A stretch of DNA of 64,000 bases from Rhyzopertha dominica (Eukaryota; Arthropoda; Insecta; Coleoptera; Bostrichidae). Below are positions 31,780-41,345 of the stretch, piece by piece. The first letter of the stretch is position 1. Every line of letters begins with the position of its first letter. The position numbers were made by a program, and so were the translations under genes. Below the pieces are notes generated by a model. It saw nothing but the letters and a program-made list of their open reading frames with translations, did no database searches and was not told where the DNA came from. Location of the stretch: positions 39,612,942 to 39,676,941 of the forward strand of contig QCXZ01000001.1 of the NCBI GenBank assembly GCA_025024175.1, read 5' to 3'.

Positions 31780-33627
31780 TTATAACATAGATCCCTTTCG
31801 ATAGACGATTTCATAAATAAAATCTTGGAGGTATGTCCACCATCGGGCCACTCTTGGACATATTTCCTTTTTCTGTACGGTCGCTTTCACAGAATTGCAG
31901 TCGGTGACAATTGTAAAATGGATACCAATCAGATAGACACGGAAGTGTTTAAGGGAGTTAACAATGGCAAGCGTCTCCAGCTCATATGAGTGGTAACGAG
32001 ATTCTGCTTCTGATGTCCGTTTGCTAAAATAGCCTACCACCCTATTTTGTCCATCATACTTCTGGAGAAGTATACCGCCATATCCAATAGAACTGGCATC
32101 AGTATGCAACTCGGTAGGCAGGTCAGGGTTGAAAACTACCAGCAATGGTCCAGAAGTCAGACATGTGATGGTGTATGATTTGGCCTGTTCATGTTCTTGC
32201 GTCCAAATAAATTCTTGACCCTTCTTTGTTAAATTGTTGATGGATGCGGTACGGCAGGTAAAATTAGGGACAAATTTTCGAAAATAACTTGCAAGACCCA
32301 TCAGCTGACGTACTTGCTTAACATTTGACGGCGATGGTACACGAATGAGAGCTTCAATTTTACTTTCACTGGGTCTAATACCATCCGCAGAAATCTCACG
32401 CCCTAGATATTCGATCTTGGTCTGTAAGAATGAGCATTTCATGATGTTCAGTGAAAATCCTGCAGCTTTCAATGCTTTTAACACCATTTCAAGTCGAATC
32501 AGTCCTTCTTCCGCAGTTTCGGACGGAATGAGGATGTCGTCCATGTAGACAAGAGCGATGCTGTATTTAAGTTCACCCAGAGCAGCATTTATGGACCTCT
32601 GAAATACTGCTGGTGAATTACAAAGATCAAAAGGCATGCGCAAGTATTCATAGTGTCCGTCCGGGGTGACAAAGGCGGTTTTATGAATCGAATTGGGGTG
32701 TATAGGAATCTGGTGAAATCCTGAAGCCATATCTAACGACGTGAAGAATTTACCCTTTCCTAACCGGTCCAATTGATCATCGATACGCGGCAGGGGAAAT
32801 TTATCCTTTACAGTGTGACTGTTTAATTCTCTAAAGTCCACACACATGCGAAATGTCCCATTCATTTTTTGGACTAAGAGAATCGGACTTGCAAAAGGCG
32901 ACTCGCTTTCTCTGATGATTCCGTTTGTCATCAGCTCGCTGACTATTTTTCTTACCTCTTCGCGTTCACTAAACGAGAGTCGATAGGGGCGTCGCGTCAC
33001 AATGTGATTATCCACCAGATGAATTTCCATTGTAGCGTTGTTTACACAAGATACTGCTGTACCTGTGGTTATGATGTCGGAATACTTTTCGAGTACCGAA
33101 CTGATTTCTGAACGATATGCTTCTGGTACAGTTAATTCAAATTTTGAATCCTCAATCACTCTCATAACTCCTGGTAATATTCGTTTCATTATACGTGTTT
33201 CTTTGCAGTCTGTTACAGCGCTCAATGTTGAATCTTTAAAAAGATCACAACCAACAATAACGTCATAATCGAGATTTTCTCCAGGAACTATCATAAAGGT
33301 TAAGGAAGTGCGTTGTCCAGTGATTTCAACATCAGCTCGAAATTTATGCTCCGATGAAATAATTCCAGGAACAATGCCCGCAATTGTACAGTGGTGTCTA
33401 GTTACCTTCGGTTTAAACTTCTCAAAATATTTATCTGACATTAAGAAAACGTCCGCCCCGGTGTCGATTATTCCCATATACGTATCTCCGTCGACTTTGA
33501 TTGGGATAGGAAAGACGGATTTCTCGTCAGAAAAGCTAGTAATTTTCACAGACTTACGTCGCTGTTCGATTACATTTTTCAAAAAACATTTTCCTCGGTA
33601 TGTCCTGTTTTCAAACAGAAGTTGCAT
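31780..33627 (-). CDS. G1 protease / reverse transcriptase / RNase H ORF
   Basis: A 615-codon open frame. The aspartic protease active site is IDTGADVFLM (about residue 55). Reverse transcriptase runs roughly from residue 190 to 420, with SPFASPILLVQKMNG, MCVDFRELN, TSLDMASGFHQIPI and the catalytic VYMDDILI. RNase H begins at ELHTDASSIGYGGILLQKY and includes YELETLAIV. It overlaps the end of gag by 49 bases in the -1 frame, where runs of A and T occur, consistent with the programmed frameshift usual in the group. The ORF is cut by a stop just before the integrase. Unusually for Ty3/gypsy, MPFDL replaces the common MPFGL. Confidence 0.95.
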   Translation of the reverse strand: MQLLFENRTYRGKCFLKNVIEQRRKSVKITSFSDEKSVFPIPIKVDGDTYMGIIDTGADVFLMSDKYFEKFKPKVTRHHCTIAGIVPGIISSEHKFRADVEITGQRTSLTFMIVPGENLDYDVIVGCDLFKDSTLSAVTDCKETRIMKRILPGVMRVIEDSKFELTVPEAYRSEISSVLEKYSDIITTGTAVSCVNNATMEIHLVDNHIVTRRPYRLSFSEREEVRKIVSELMTNGIIRESESPFASPILLVQKMNGTFRMCVDFRELNSHTVKDKFPLPRIDDQLDRLGKGKFFTSLDMASGFHQIPIHPNSIHKTAFVTPDGHYEYLRMPFDLCNSPAVFQRSINAALGELKYSIALVYMDDILIPSETAEEGLIRLEMVLKALKAAGFSLNIMKCSFLQTKIEYLGREISADGIRPSESKIEALIRVPSPSNVKQVRQLMGLASYFRKFVPNFTCRTASINNLTKKGQEFIWTQEHEQAKSYTITCLTSGPLLVVFNPDLPTELHTDASSIGYGGILLQKYDGQNRVVGYFSKRTSEAESRYHSYELETLAIVNSLKHFRVYLIGIHFTIVTDCNSVKATVQKKEICPRVARWWTYLQDFIYEIVYRKGSML

Positions 33628-34403
33628 AAATTGGAACCTGTCGGTGCCCTATTTTCGTATTTGTTGTCGAATTTTAATTCAGGCTTATTCATGTTTTGAT
33701 TCAGAAAACTCTTATCGGCGAGCGCTCGACAATTTCGACGAACATGACCTACACGCCCGCAGTTATAACATTTCTTCTTTGAAGGTTCGTCGCCACCATT
33801 ATTTCCAACCCTTGGACGCTTACAAGGAACCGGTGACGCATGCTCCGAACTTTTAGTCATAACACCTTTGATTACTTGCTTCGGTATTGAGCCCACATAC
33901 GCAATTAAGTCAGAAATTGAATGAAAATCACGCATAGTGACACTTTCTTGAACCTTACTTTCACTAATTCCGTAAATAATCAACTCAATTAAATCTTGAG
34001 TGCTCCATTTAGCACGCAAACTTTTAAGCAGAGCTAACTTGCTATGTACGTAAGCAGAATAAGTGTTAAAAGCAAAACTATTACAAGTTGAAGCCTAAAA
34101 AAGCAAACGACCAAGGATTTTTTTCGGCGGAAAGGCCTCTTGAAAATCGCTTTTGAAATTGTCCCAGTCACGAACTGTTGGGGACCCAATTTTCGAACCA
34201 ATTCCTTGCGTCGTTAGTCTTAGCAGAACTTGCAGATCTGACCACTGAAACTCACGTTTAATTGCTTCAACCTGTTCCACCCATTTCGCTGCTTCATCAA
34301 TATCTGACCGAAAGAATGGAAGATCGACGTGCTCAGGGGCTGTCCTGGCACTTTTGATGGATTTGACCATTTCCGCCAATAGTTCCTCCATATTGCGCTT
34401 CAA
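33579..34403 (-). CDS. G1 gag (one internal stop)
   Basis: A single frame with one TAG at 34095-34097. The N-terminal part, MKRNMEELLAEMVKSI to FKSDFQEAFPPKK, resembles a Ty3/gypsy capsid. The C-terminal part has the zinc knuckle CYNCGRVGHVRRNC and a second one, CNFCLKTGHTEE, whose last Cys is supplied only in the -1 (pol) frame. The product packages element RNA. The internal stop makes this copy defective unless it is an assembly error. Confidence 0.85.
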
Positions 34404-34441
34404 AGTTTTCGGGATTGAAGTGGAAGGGATCCCACCGCTGC

Positions 34442-34717
34442 TATAATCTTTAGACCCTTCTTTTCAAGACAGACACCAATTCACAGGAACACTTTAATAA
34501 AAGCCGGAGCCAACTGAACAAATCAAAGTAATTAACAATGCGAATAGTTAAAGAGATAAAGGTAATTAATATAACTGCTCGAGTTTTTAAATCCGTTGAC
34601 AGACGTTTTCCAAAAATTACTGACTGCCCTCCGCCGCGTTGATTCGTCCGGGAGACGGGACGAGCTGTGACGGCGTTCTCGATTTATCCGTATATTCGGC
34701 TGCTTCAGTTGCTAACA
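34442..34717 (-). repeat. G1 5' LTR
   Basis: 276 bp, matching 29684-29957 apart from a 2-base indel near 34470 and a change at the inner edge, where the terminal CA reads TA. Confidence 0.95.
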
Positions 34718-34721
34718 ATAT

Positions 34722-34915
34722 ACTACAAGAAAGCATACCGCAGTGTTCCTTAATCATGGTTGACAATGATTCTGGAGTTGTATAAAATCGAGAACCACAT
34801 ATGAGGCTTTCTGAGACATGTGATGACCATTTGGAATACCAAAATAATAACGCGAGGAGTGACTCCATTGACGCAGGTACTGTAAGGATCGAAAGAAGGA
34901 TGCCTTGAGGCCGCA
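34722..34915 (+). mobile_element. R2-like LINE copy 2, continuation after G1
   Basis: Starts exactly at the G1 target duplication and reads YYKKAYRSVP, stop, SWLTMILELYKIENHI and FLRHVMTIW, then in another frame VRIERRMP. This is the R2-like motif A region (AYIDYKKAFDSVPHSW in the family) and what follows it. Here the two motif A Asp positions read Tyr and Arg, so the copy was already dead. Confidence 0.8.
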
Positions 34916-34984
34916 TTGACAAACAACCAATAGACAAATACCAGACAAATGTATTTGTCTTCTTTGTAAAAAAATTAAATGCAT

Positions 34985-35345
34985 GATTCCAAAAGTGTAG
35001 ACGAGATATGAAAGACACCGGCGTAATCATCTTGCACGATAACGCTTGATCGCATAAAGCACTGTCAAAGGAGTTTGCGAAAAGAACTGCTGTGGAATTC
35101 TCCCACATCCTCCGTGCAGCCCTGACATGAGTCCTACAGATTTCGTTCTGTTCCTCCAGTGGAAAGGAGAATTTCGTGAAGTCCGATTTATTGACTTGGA
35201 AGGATAAATACCCTGCAACAGCATATGCGTTCCAACTGCTAAAGCATCTTGACAAAAATGGCGCATTTAACGACATTACCTTACTGCCGAAGTGATGGCA
35301 ACCTGTTTTGGATATGCAAGGGGATTACATTGAACGACTTTATTG
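34985..35345 (+). mobile_element. Mariner transposase C-terminal fragment
   Basis: Plus strand, across frames: KDTGVIILHDNA (second catalytic Asp region), EFSHILRAA..MSPTDFVLF (third Asp region, SPTDF) and LPK-stop-WQPVLDMQGDYIE. This order is that of mariner-family transposases related to the one fused in SETMAR. It is degenerate and has no N-terminus. It is a different family from the copies at 17-20 and 55-57 kb. Confidence 0.8.
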
Positions 35346-35373
35346 CCATTTTTTAATATGTTTTNAACCCGTA

Positions 35374-35601
35374 TGTAACGCGAGGAGGGAGAGGAGGAGC
35401 AATAAAACGTCCGTCGAAATTGCACTAATGTAATTGACAAACAGGAATTACATGAACAGGAGCAGAACGAATTATTCTACTTAAAATATTTTGCTATCAG
35501 ATTGACAGTCTCGGGTAGGTCGATCTCTGTTACTCCCGTGCAGGGTTGACTGCCTTATTGAGATGGGACACACATCACATGATTGGGTACCGGGTGTTAC
35601 A
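35374..35601 (-). repeat. G2 3' LTR
   Basis: 228 bp. On the element strand it begins TGTAACACCCGGTACCC and ends GTTACA. It lacks a 27-base segment present in the other LTR after GACAGTCTCGGG. Confidence 0.85.
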
Positions 35602-35672
35602 GCCTCCCCCTTTGTATCCCGCGTCCGTCCCGGGCGGGATTCAACTAAAACAAGAAAAACTAGAAAAGCGTT

Positions 35673-36323
35673 TTACTTTCGCTTCATAGCCAGTCGTGGG
35701 GAATTCCTGGCTTGATCGTTGATCTTGGGTCGACCACGTCGCCGAAGGGGTGTAACAGGCNTCGGGGATGTGCCGTGCTCTTCTGCGGATCGTTGATACG
35801 GCCGCAAAGCTGATGCGTGGTACATCCCCAAACTCTTGGTAGGTTCATTGGGATCGGCCACCTGATACGTAGTTGGGGTTACCTTCTTGATAACTAAATA
35901 TGGACCATCACGCCTCGGTGCCAGTTTGTTCGTAAACCCGTGAGCAGCATTGCTAATGACGTGAGTATCAACGAGCACTTCGTCACCTTCCTTGTATTCC
36001 AGGGCTGCCCGTCGGTGTTTATCGGCGTACTTTTTGGACTTATCTTGAGAAAGCAACCGTTGTTCATCAGCCAGTCGTATGTTCCTTTCCACAACACGTA
36101 AGTAAGGCGTGATTTCGCTGGCGACATTTTCACTATCCAATACTGCGCGTAGATCTCGGTGTACTTCACCTGGCGTTCGCAGTTCTCGTCCAAAACATAG
36201 TTGGGCTGGCGTAAAACCAGTTGAGCTACAGCGGGCCGTGTTCAAGGCAAATCTGATTGACGGCAATGCCGCTGCCCATCCTTTATGGTTACCCTCACTA
36301 AGGATGGCTAGCCGAACCTTCAT
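35673..36323 (-). CDS. G2 integrase C-terminal region
   Basis: Open frame in phase with the preceding integrase core but separated from it by a stop. It reads WAAALPSIRFALNTARCSST, then GFTPAQLCFGRELRTP, YKEGDEVLVDTHVISNA, RRDGPYLVIKKVTPTTYQV and ends RLAMKRK. It holds the distal catalytic-core helices and the GDEVLV..GPYLV C-terminal domain. One 'n' is present. Confidence 0.85.
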   Translation of the reverse strand: MKVRLAILSEGNHKGWAAALPSIRFALNTARCSSTGFTPAQLCFGRELRTPGEVHRDLRAVLDSENVASEITPYLRVVERNIRLADEQRLLSQDKSKKYADKHRRAALEYKEGDEVLVDTHVISNAAHGFTNKLAPRRDGPYLVIKKVTPTTYQVADPNEPTKSLGMYHASALRPYQRSAEEHGTSPXPVTPLRRRGRPKINDQARNSPRLAMKRK

Positions 36324-36338
36324 GTCCCGGTTCTCCCT

Positions 36339-36542
36339 TTAGACCGGGTTGGCTTCTGGGTGATACATGGGAGTCAGCACTTGGTGGGAGCCAAGGCAGT
36401 GGGCCACCTGCTGCATAACAGCGGATACAAACTGCACCCCGTTGTCAGAAATCACACGGCGTGGGGTACCGTATCGCAAAACGATCTCGTCTATTAGTAT
36501 CTTGGAACAGGCGACTGCGATAGAAGACCCTACCCTACCCAT
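36339..36542 (-). pseudogene. G2 integrase catalytic core with stop at the catalytic Glu
   Basis: Reads RYGTPRRVISDNGVQFVSAV (second Asp in SDNG), then LTPMYHPEANPV followed by a TAA at 36341-36339 and then RENRDMK. In relatives the residue after NPV is the catalytic Glu (NPVER-x-NR). The stop therefore replaces that codon. The first Asp is in an adjacent frame (SIDLFGPLPK, near 36620). Confidence 0.85.
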
Positions 36543-36694
36543 TTTGTAGCAACGTCTTCAACAATGAATATCCAGCGATGACCATCGGTGGTTTTCGGAA
36601 GCGGTCCGAACAAGTCAATAGATATGGTCTCAAAGCGCTGAGATGGTGCTGGAGTTTGCAATAGCCCTGCCGGTTTTCTGTTGTCAGGTTTGTA

Positions 36695-39331
36695 TCACTG
36701 ACACGCTAGGCAGTGCTTGACATGGGCGATGACGTCACGATTCATCGTCGGCCAGTAGTAGCGGCAAGAAATGAAGTGCATCGTCTTGTCGACGCCGTGG
36801 TGTCCAGCTAGTGGGTCGTCATGGCATTCACGTAGAATCTCATTCACCTTACCTCTTGTAATCACCAACTGTGGATCTTCTGCGTCGAAATCGGGGCTAT
36901 AACGGTAAAGGATTCCAACGCCGTCCCCCGCGTTCTCGAGTGAGTCGATGATTTTCTTCACTTCTGGATCTTCCAGTTGCTCCTTCCGCAACTGCTTAGC
37001 GGCTTGGGTCGGTAAAAGCACTGAAACCAAACAAAGATCACAGTGTTCTTGGGTGAGTTCATTACAGGGCGGTCTCGACAATGTGTCGGCCACCACGTTA
37101 CATCGGCCAGGCGTATATTCTATTTGCAGGTCGAACTCCTGAAGTTCCAGTGCCCACCTGGCTAAACGACCACTAGAAGATTTCAGGGACATCAACCACC
37201 GGAGCGGCTGATGGTCAGTTGCAACCCGTATCTGGCTTCCTTCGATGTAGCCACGAAATCTTTTTACGGCATACACTACCGCAAGAGCTTCTCTTTCTGT
37301 AGTGGAGTAGTTGCATTCGGCGGAGGTTAATAATCGGCTGGCATACTTAACAGGCCTCTCGTCGGCTCCCTCCCCCTGGAGTAGACATGCTCCCAATGCG
37401 TAGGCACTGGCGTCTGTTCTCAATATAAATGGCAAGGAGGGGTCAGCTTGACGTAAAACAGGCGCTGTCGTAAGAGCTGCTTTCAGGGTANCGAAAGCCT
37501 CCTGTTGATCAGATCCCCAGGCCCATTGCACGTCCTTCTTGGTCAGATCACTGAGCGGCTTAGATATTGCTGCGAAATTTGGCACAAAACGCCGAAACCA
37601 TGAACACGTCTGTAAGAAGCTTTTAACGTGCTTCGTATTTTTGGGTGCCTTCATGGCAGTTATAGCGGCCGTCTTGTCAGGGTCTGCGCTCAAGCCCTCG
37701 GGTGTGATCACATGACCGAGATATTTGAAGCATCTACTAGCGAATACGCACTTGTCCCGATTCGCGCACAAACGAAAAAGTCTTAGTCTCTGAAACACAG
37801 CATGTAAGTCCGACATATGCTTTTCAAAAGAGTCCGATATGATTATCAAATCGTCTAAGTATGCGAGCAGCACGACATCAGGTAGACCGGCGCGAAATTT
37901 GTCCATCAGCCTTTGAAAAGTAGCACCAGCATTACGTAATCCAAACGGCATTCGTATAAAGCGATATGTCCCGAGCGGTGAAATGAACGCGGTTTTATCG
38001 CGATCGCATTCGCGCATTGCCACTTGCCAGTAACCGGAACGTAAATCGAGCGTTGACAGAAAAGATGTTTGCGACGTGGAATGTAGCAGGTCCTCTATGC
38101 GGGGTAGTGGATATCTATCTGGAACAGTTATTGCATTGAGTTTTCTATAATCTACACATACCCTATAATCGGCATCTTTCTTGGGAATCAAGACAACAGG
38201 TGAAGCGTATGGAGATTCACATTCTTCAATAATCCCTTCTACCAGCATCTGCTCCAATTTTCCTTTTAAAATTTCCTTCTTAGCTGGAGATAACCAATGC
38301 GGCGGTACGGCTACTATTTCATCACGTTGCAAATTTATACAGTGTTCAGCATATGGAGTGGGATCCTTACACGGTTGAAAGACGTCCTGGTTCTCCGTCA
38401 GTAACTGCTCTAATCTATTGCGGTTATCTTTGGACACAGAAGTGCCTTCATCAGCCCGTAACACCTGTACCGCGTTGACACACGCAGCTTGTTTGGTTCT
38501 GGGATGCTTACTGAAACTGCGCCATTGTAATTCGTCCGCAAATCTCCACTCCATTCTCGCAATGTCTATAAGTATGTTTGCACTTGCGATAAAATCAACT
38601 CCTAAAAGAGTTTTTGTTTCGGGGTGCGCTGGTATTGCCACGAAGGAAATGCGCATTTGCCTACCTGCGAAATATACATTAGTGTCGTAAATTTGTGTCT
38701 GTACGGTTCGCGCGACACCGTCGGCAAGAACTAGCTGCATCTCACTCAACCTGGAAGGATAACCCTCATTTTCTAGGTGTTTACGGAGACGTTCACCTGC
38801 TACACTTCGTTTGGCACCTGTATCTACACATGCTAGTCCAGTAATGTTCGCGACTGATATTTCAAGTAGTGGCCTGTCAGCGGCGCAGGAGTCGTCTTCT
38901 TCCAGTTCATTGTACAAAAGTTCCAAGCGAGAAATTTCGACGTTACATTTTCGTGTATGCTGGGGTTTGCATCGTGGACATTGACTAGTTACATAACCCG
39001 GCATTCCGCACTTATAGCACGTAACGGACGGCGACAGTTCAGCGCGATTGCTCGCGGTTTCTTGGGAACGCGACTCGCAACCTTGGGAGCGTGGCTCGCG
39101 AGCGCGTTCATATTTGCGGCACTCTGCTTGAGTATGACCGAAATTGCGGCAAAATTTACAGCGAGGTCGCTCTTTTACTAACCTCGTTGAATTTTCCGTT
39201 GAAGACGTTCTTGTCGTTTCGGCGTAACTGTCCTCCACGGCTCTAGCTAGTGTTCGTAGCTTATCGAAGTCCTGGAAGTCCTCGCGGGCAATCCTTTTTC
39301 TTATTTTTTGATTTAGCAACCCATATATCAT
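36695..39331 (-). CDS. G2 gag C-terminus / protease / RT / RNase H / integrase N-terminus
   Basis: An 878-codon open frame, longest in the window. It holds two knuckles, CKFCRNFGHTQAEC and CYKCGMPGYVTSQC (the second with Tyr in place of His), and the protease site CVDTGAKRSVAG. RT includes YASPVVLIPKKDADYRVCVD, STLDLRSGYWQVAM, MPFGLRNAGATFQ and the catalytic LAYLDDLIII. RNase H is RTDASAYALGACLLQ, then DHQPLRWL. The HHCC zinc domain is AGHHGVDKTM..HVKHCLACQ. Gag and pol share one frame, unlike G1. It ends in a stop right after the zinc domain. Confidence 0.95.
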   Translation of the reverse strand: MIYGLLNQKIRKRIAREDFQDFDKLRTLARAVEDSYAETTRTSSTENSTRLVKERPRCKFCRNFGHTQAECRKYERAREPRSQGCESRSQETASNRAELSPSVTCYKCGMPGYVTSQCPRCKPQHTRKCNVEISRLELLYNELEEDDSCAADRPLLEISVANITGLACVDTGAKRSVAGERLRKHLENEGYPSRLSEMQLVLADGVARTVQTQIYDTNVYFAGRQMRISFVAIPAHPETKTLLGVDFIASANILIDIARMEWRFADELQWRSFSKHPRTKQAACVNAVQVLRADEGTSVSKDNRNRLEQLLTENQDVFQPCKDPTPYAEHCINLQRDEIVAVPPHWLSPAKKEILKGKLEQMLVEGIIEECESPYASPVVLIPKKDADYRVCVDYRKLNAITVPDRYPLPRIEDLLHSTSQTSFLSTLDLRSGYWQVAMRECDRDKTAFISPLGTYRFIRMPFGLRNAGATFQRLMDKFRAGLPDVVLLAYLDDLIIISDSFEKHMSDLHAVFQRLRLFRLCANRDKCVFASRCFKYLGHVITPEGLSADPDKTAAITAMKAPKNTKHVKSFLQTCSWFRRFVPNFAAISKPLSDLTKKDVQWAWGSDQQEAFXTLKAALTTAPVLRQADPSLPFILRTDASAYALGACLLQGEGADERPVKYASRLLTSAECNYSTTEREALAVVYAVKRFRGYIEGSQIRVATDHQPLRWLMSLKSSSGRLARWALELQEFDLQIEYTPGRCNVVADTLSRPPCNELTQEHCDLCLVSVLLPTQAAKQLRKEQLEDPEVKKIIDSLENAGDGVGILYRYSPDFDAEDPQLVITRGKVNEILRECHDDPLAGHHGVDKTMHFISCRYYWPTMNRDVIAHVKHCLACQ

Positions 39332-39421
39332 GTCTAACTGGTGCTGAACATGTAGTGGTGGCGTCGGGCCATGTCTCCATTGTGCATTTGGCTCCTTGCA
39401 ACCATGGAGCTGCAGCGCCGT

Positions 39422-39808
39422 CTAATAACATGGGTAATCCTTTATGGCGTTTTCATCCGTCATGTTGACACAATCCTTAAATACACTTATTGCATTAATA
39501 AAGGCTTCGACTGACTCACCCTTGCTACCCGAAAACCGCGACTGGCACGTCGAAAAATTTCCATGTGGCTGCATGGCGGGTGTAGGCGCTATCTTTACGC
39601 TTTCAAACAGCTGCTGTAGCTGTTCAGTTGTGATCGCAACTAGTTGTTCTGTCATCTTGACTGTTTCTTTCGACACTTGCCTGGATGAAAGCGGCCTAAG
39701 CGAATATCCAGGGCATCGCGGTGTCGTTACTTCCCGTTGTTTCGTACTTGGATAGCGTTGCTTCTCTTGAAGTTGATCCGTTTGCTCTTGCGACTTAGCA
39801 GTATGCAT
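39422..39808 (-). pseudogene. G2 gag N-terminal part (disrupted)
   Basis: Same frame as the long ORF downstream (element sense) but stopped at 39422. It includes TEQLVAITTEQLQQLFESVK and SRFSGSKGESVEAFINAI, like gypsy gag. The continuation LPMLLDGAAAPWLQGAKCTM is in the +1 frame around 39420-39360, and about 40 residues seem missing before the QLDMIYGLL region, so gag has at least two indels. Confidence 0.75.
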
Positions 39809-40076
39809 GCATTAGATGCGCTACAAGCTGAATTCGGCGCTTTGCGTTGGCGTTGGCTGTGCAAAGGTTCCAGCTAGGTAGTGTGCTGCTGTAGAGTGTT
39901 CTGTGCTGCAGTATGCGCCGCTTGATGCTGGCACAAAGGATGCTCGGTGGACCCGTTTGTGAAAATCAGCGTTGTATCAATGGCGATCTNGCTTACTTGT
40001 CGTTCGCTTCTCTGCAATCCTCCAAGTTTCCTCACGCACACACTATAAGTTCTCAAATTCCGCGGAAGGCCCCACG

Positions 40077-40322
40077 TTGGGGGAGAGGAGGAGCAATAAA
40101 ACGTCCGTCGAAATTGCACTAATGTAATTGACAAACAGGAATTACATGAACACGATCAGAACGAATTATTCTACTTAAAATATTTTGCTATCAGATTGAC
40201 AGTCTCGGGCATCTTACATTTTTCTCTGGTCTCGGGTAGGTCGATCTCTGTTACTCCCGTGCAGGGTTGACTGCCTTATTGAGATGGGACACACATCACA
40301 TGATTGGGTACCGGGTGTTACA
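40077..40322 (-). repeat. G2 5' LTR
   Basis: About 246 bp. It matches the 3' LTR except for an extra 27 bases (around 40210-40236, ending in a repeat of TCTCGGG) and a divergent inner edge near CCCACGTTGGGGG, so the inner boundary is approximate. Confidence 0.8.
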
Positions 40323-40424
40323 ATGTTTAATTTTCGAGCGGTGTTTTTGTGTGTAGGGATTTTGGCAAGACCCTCTTATATGCTGGAAATAGAAAGTATC
40401 TCAACGATCTTCTATCATGTGTGA

Positions 40425-40458
40425 TAATGAAATGAAATGAAATGAAATGAAATGAAAT
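40425..40458. repeat. (TGAAA)n microsatellite
   Basis: About seven copies of the pentamer AATGA/TGAAA, directly upstream of the LINE fragment. Confidence 0.95.
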
Positions 40459-41345
40459 TCGCCCTAGACAAATGCAAAATCAGCTGCATAGAAAAAGGAA
40501 AGTGGACTGAGCATATGAGATTTGAAGCGGGCAGGGGTCAGGAAAGGATTGCAGCAATGCAGGAGGACTAGTATGAGTACCTTGGATACCTGCAAGCTCA
40601 GGGTATTGATAATATGACAGCTAAGAAAACAACAACACGCACGTACTTCAGTAGACTGCGCGCAATGCTGAAGTCAAAATTGTTGGCGAGAAACACGGCC
40701 CAGGCTACGTCAGTGGTTACATACAGCTTTGGAGTTATAGGCTAGACAAATATGGAGCTGGATATCTAAATATTGCCACTAGAAAGGAATTCCGAAAGCA
40801 GCGAGCCCACCACCCTCAATCGTCCGTGGAAAGATCTCACCATATCCCGTAGTCACGGCGGCAAAGGAATCGCGAATTTAAGAAAATATTTCTACAAGAA
40901 GGCTGAAACAAGCCGGCTACACAGAAGACAAGAAGGTGGCACATTTGGAGCTAAACAACAAAAACTAATCCACAGGCACTACATGGAAGATACAGACAGA
41001 TTATCGACAGCGATTGGATGAACACTGGCTGGCGCCAAATACGTATCTAAACAGACACAAGAGAGTTGGCAATTCCTAATACAAGGCTGTACTGGAACAG
41101 GAAGGTTGTAACGGAGTGCACTATACCGAACAATATTCCAGACTTAATACTTACCTCCAAAGCTGACAGAAAGACCATAATAGTGGATTTTTCGGTGCCA
41201 CTACCTAGCAATACCATCAAGGCGTACGCAGAAAAGGTCCATTACTATTATTTCAGAATCACAAATTTTTGTCAAAACATCAATATAGGTGACATCATAA
41301 GTTTTATTATTTATCTCGGCCAATTTGATAAAAATGGTTAATTTT
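40459..41345 (+). mobile_element. R2-like LINE fragment (post-RT and endonuclease part)
   Basis: Plus strand, across frames: FALDKCKISCIEKGKW, then YEYLGYLQAQGIDNMTAKKT, RLRAMLKSKLLARNT, VVTYSFGVIGWTN, GGKGIANLRKYFYKKAETS, RLYWNRKVVTECTIPNNIPD and LILTSKADRKTIIVDFSVPL. This is the thumb/linker of an R2-like LINE ending in the restriction-like endonuclease block. It could be the 3' half of copy 2 (28440-34915), pushed apart by the mariner fragment and G2. The overlap is insufficient to prove it. Confidence 0.75.

Larger units (their letters stand above)
29684..34717 (-). mobile_element. Ty3/gypsy LTR retrotransposon G1
   Basis: 5,034 bp on the minus strand: 5' LTR (34717-34442), gag, protease-RT-RNase H, integrase, a non-coding repeat region and 3' LTR (29957-29684). 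The host duplication ATAT flanks both ends (29680-29683 and 34718-34721). Deleting the element restores the reading frame of LINE copy 2 across the site. The LTRs differ mainly by a 2-base indel, so insertion is recent. Coding regions already carry stops and shifts. Pol order protease-RT-RNase H-integrase defines Ty3/gypsy. No envelope gene is present. Confidence 0.95.
35374..40322 (-). mobile_element. Ty3/gypsy LTR retrotransposon G2
   Basis: 4,949 bp on the minus strand with LTRs at 40322-40077 and 35601-35374 and a gag-pol of the order gag, protease, RT, RNase H, integrase. Its sequence is clearly different from G1 and markedly more GC-rich than the host. Stops and indels in gag and integrase make it defective. 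No clear target duplication was found: the left flank ends CCCGTA and the right begins ATGTTT. No envelope gene is present. Confidence 0.9.

Noticed and set aside
33308..33856. 182-codon plus-strand ORF
   Set aside because: Antisense shadow of G1 gag/protease.
34617..35276. 219-codon minus-strand ORF across the G1 LTR edge, LINE and mariner fragments
   Set aside because: It runs across unrelated elements in antisense; no protein motif.
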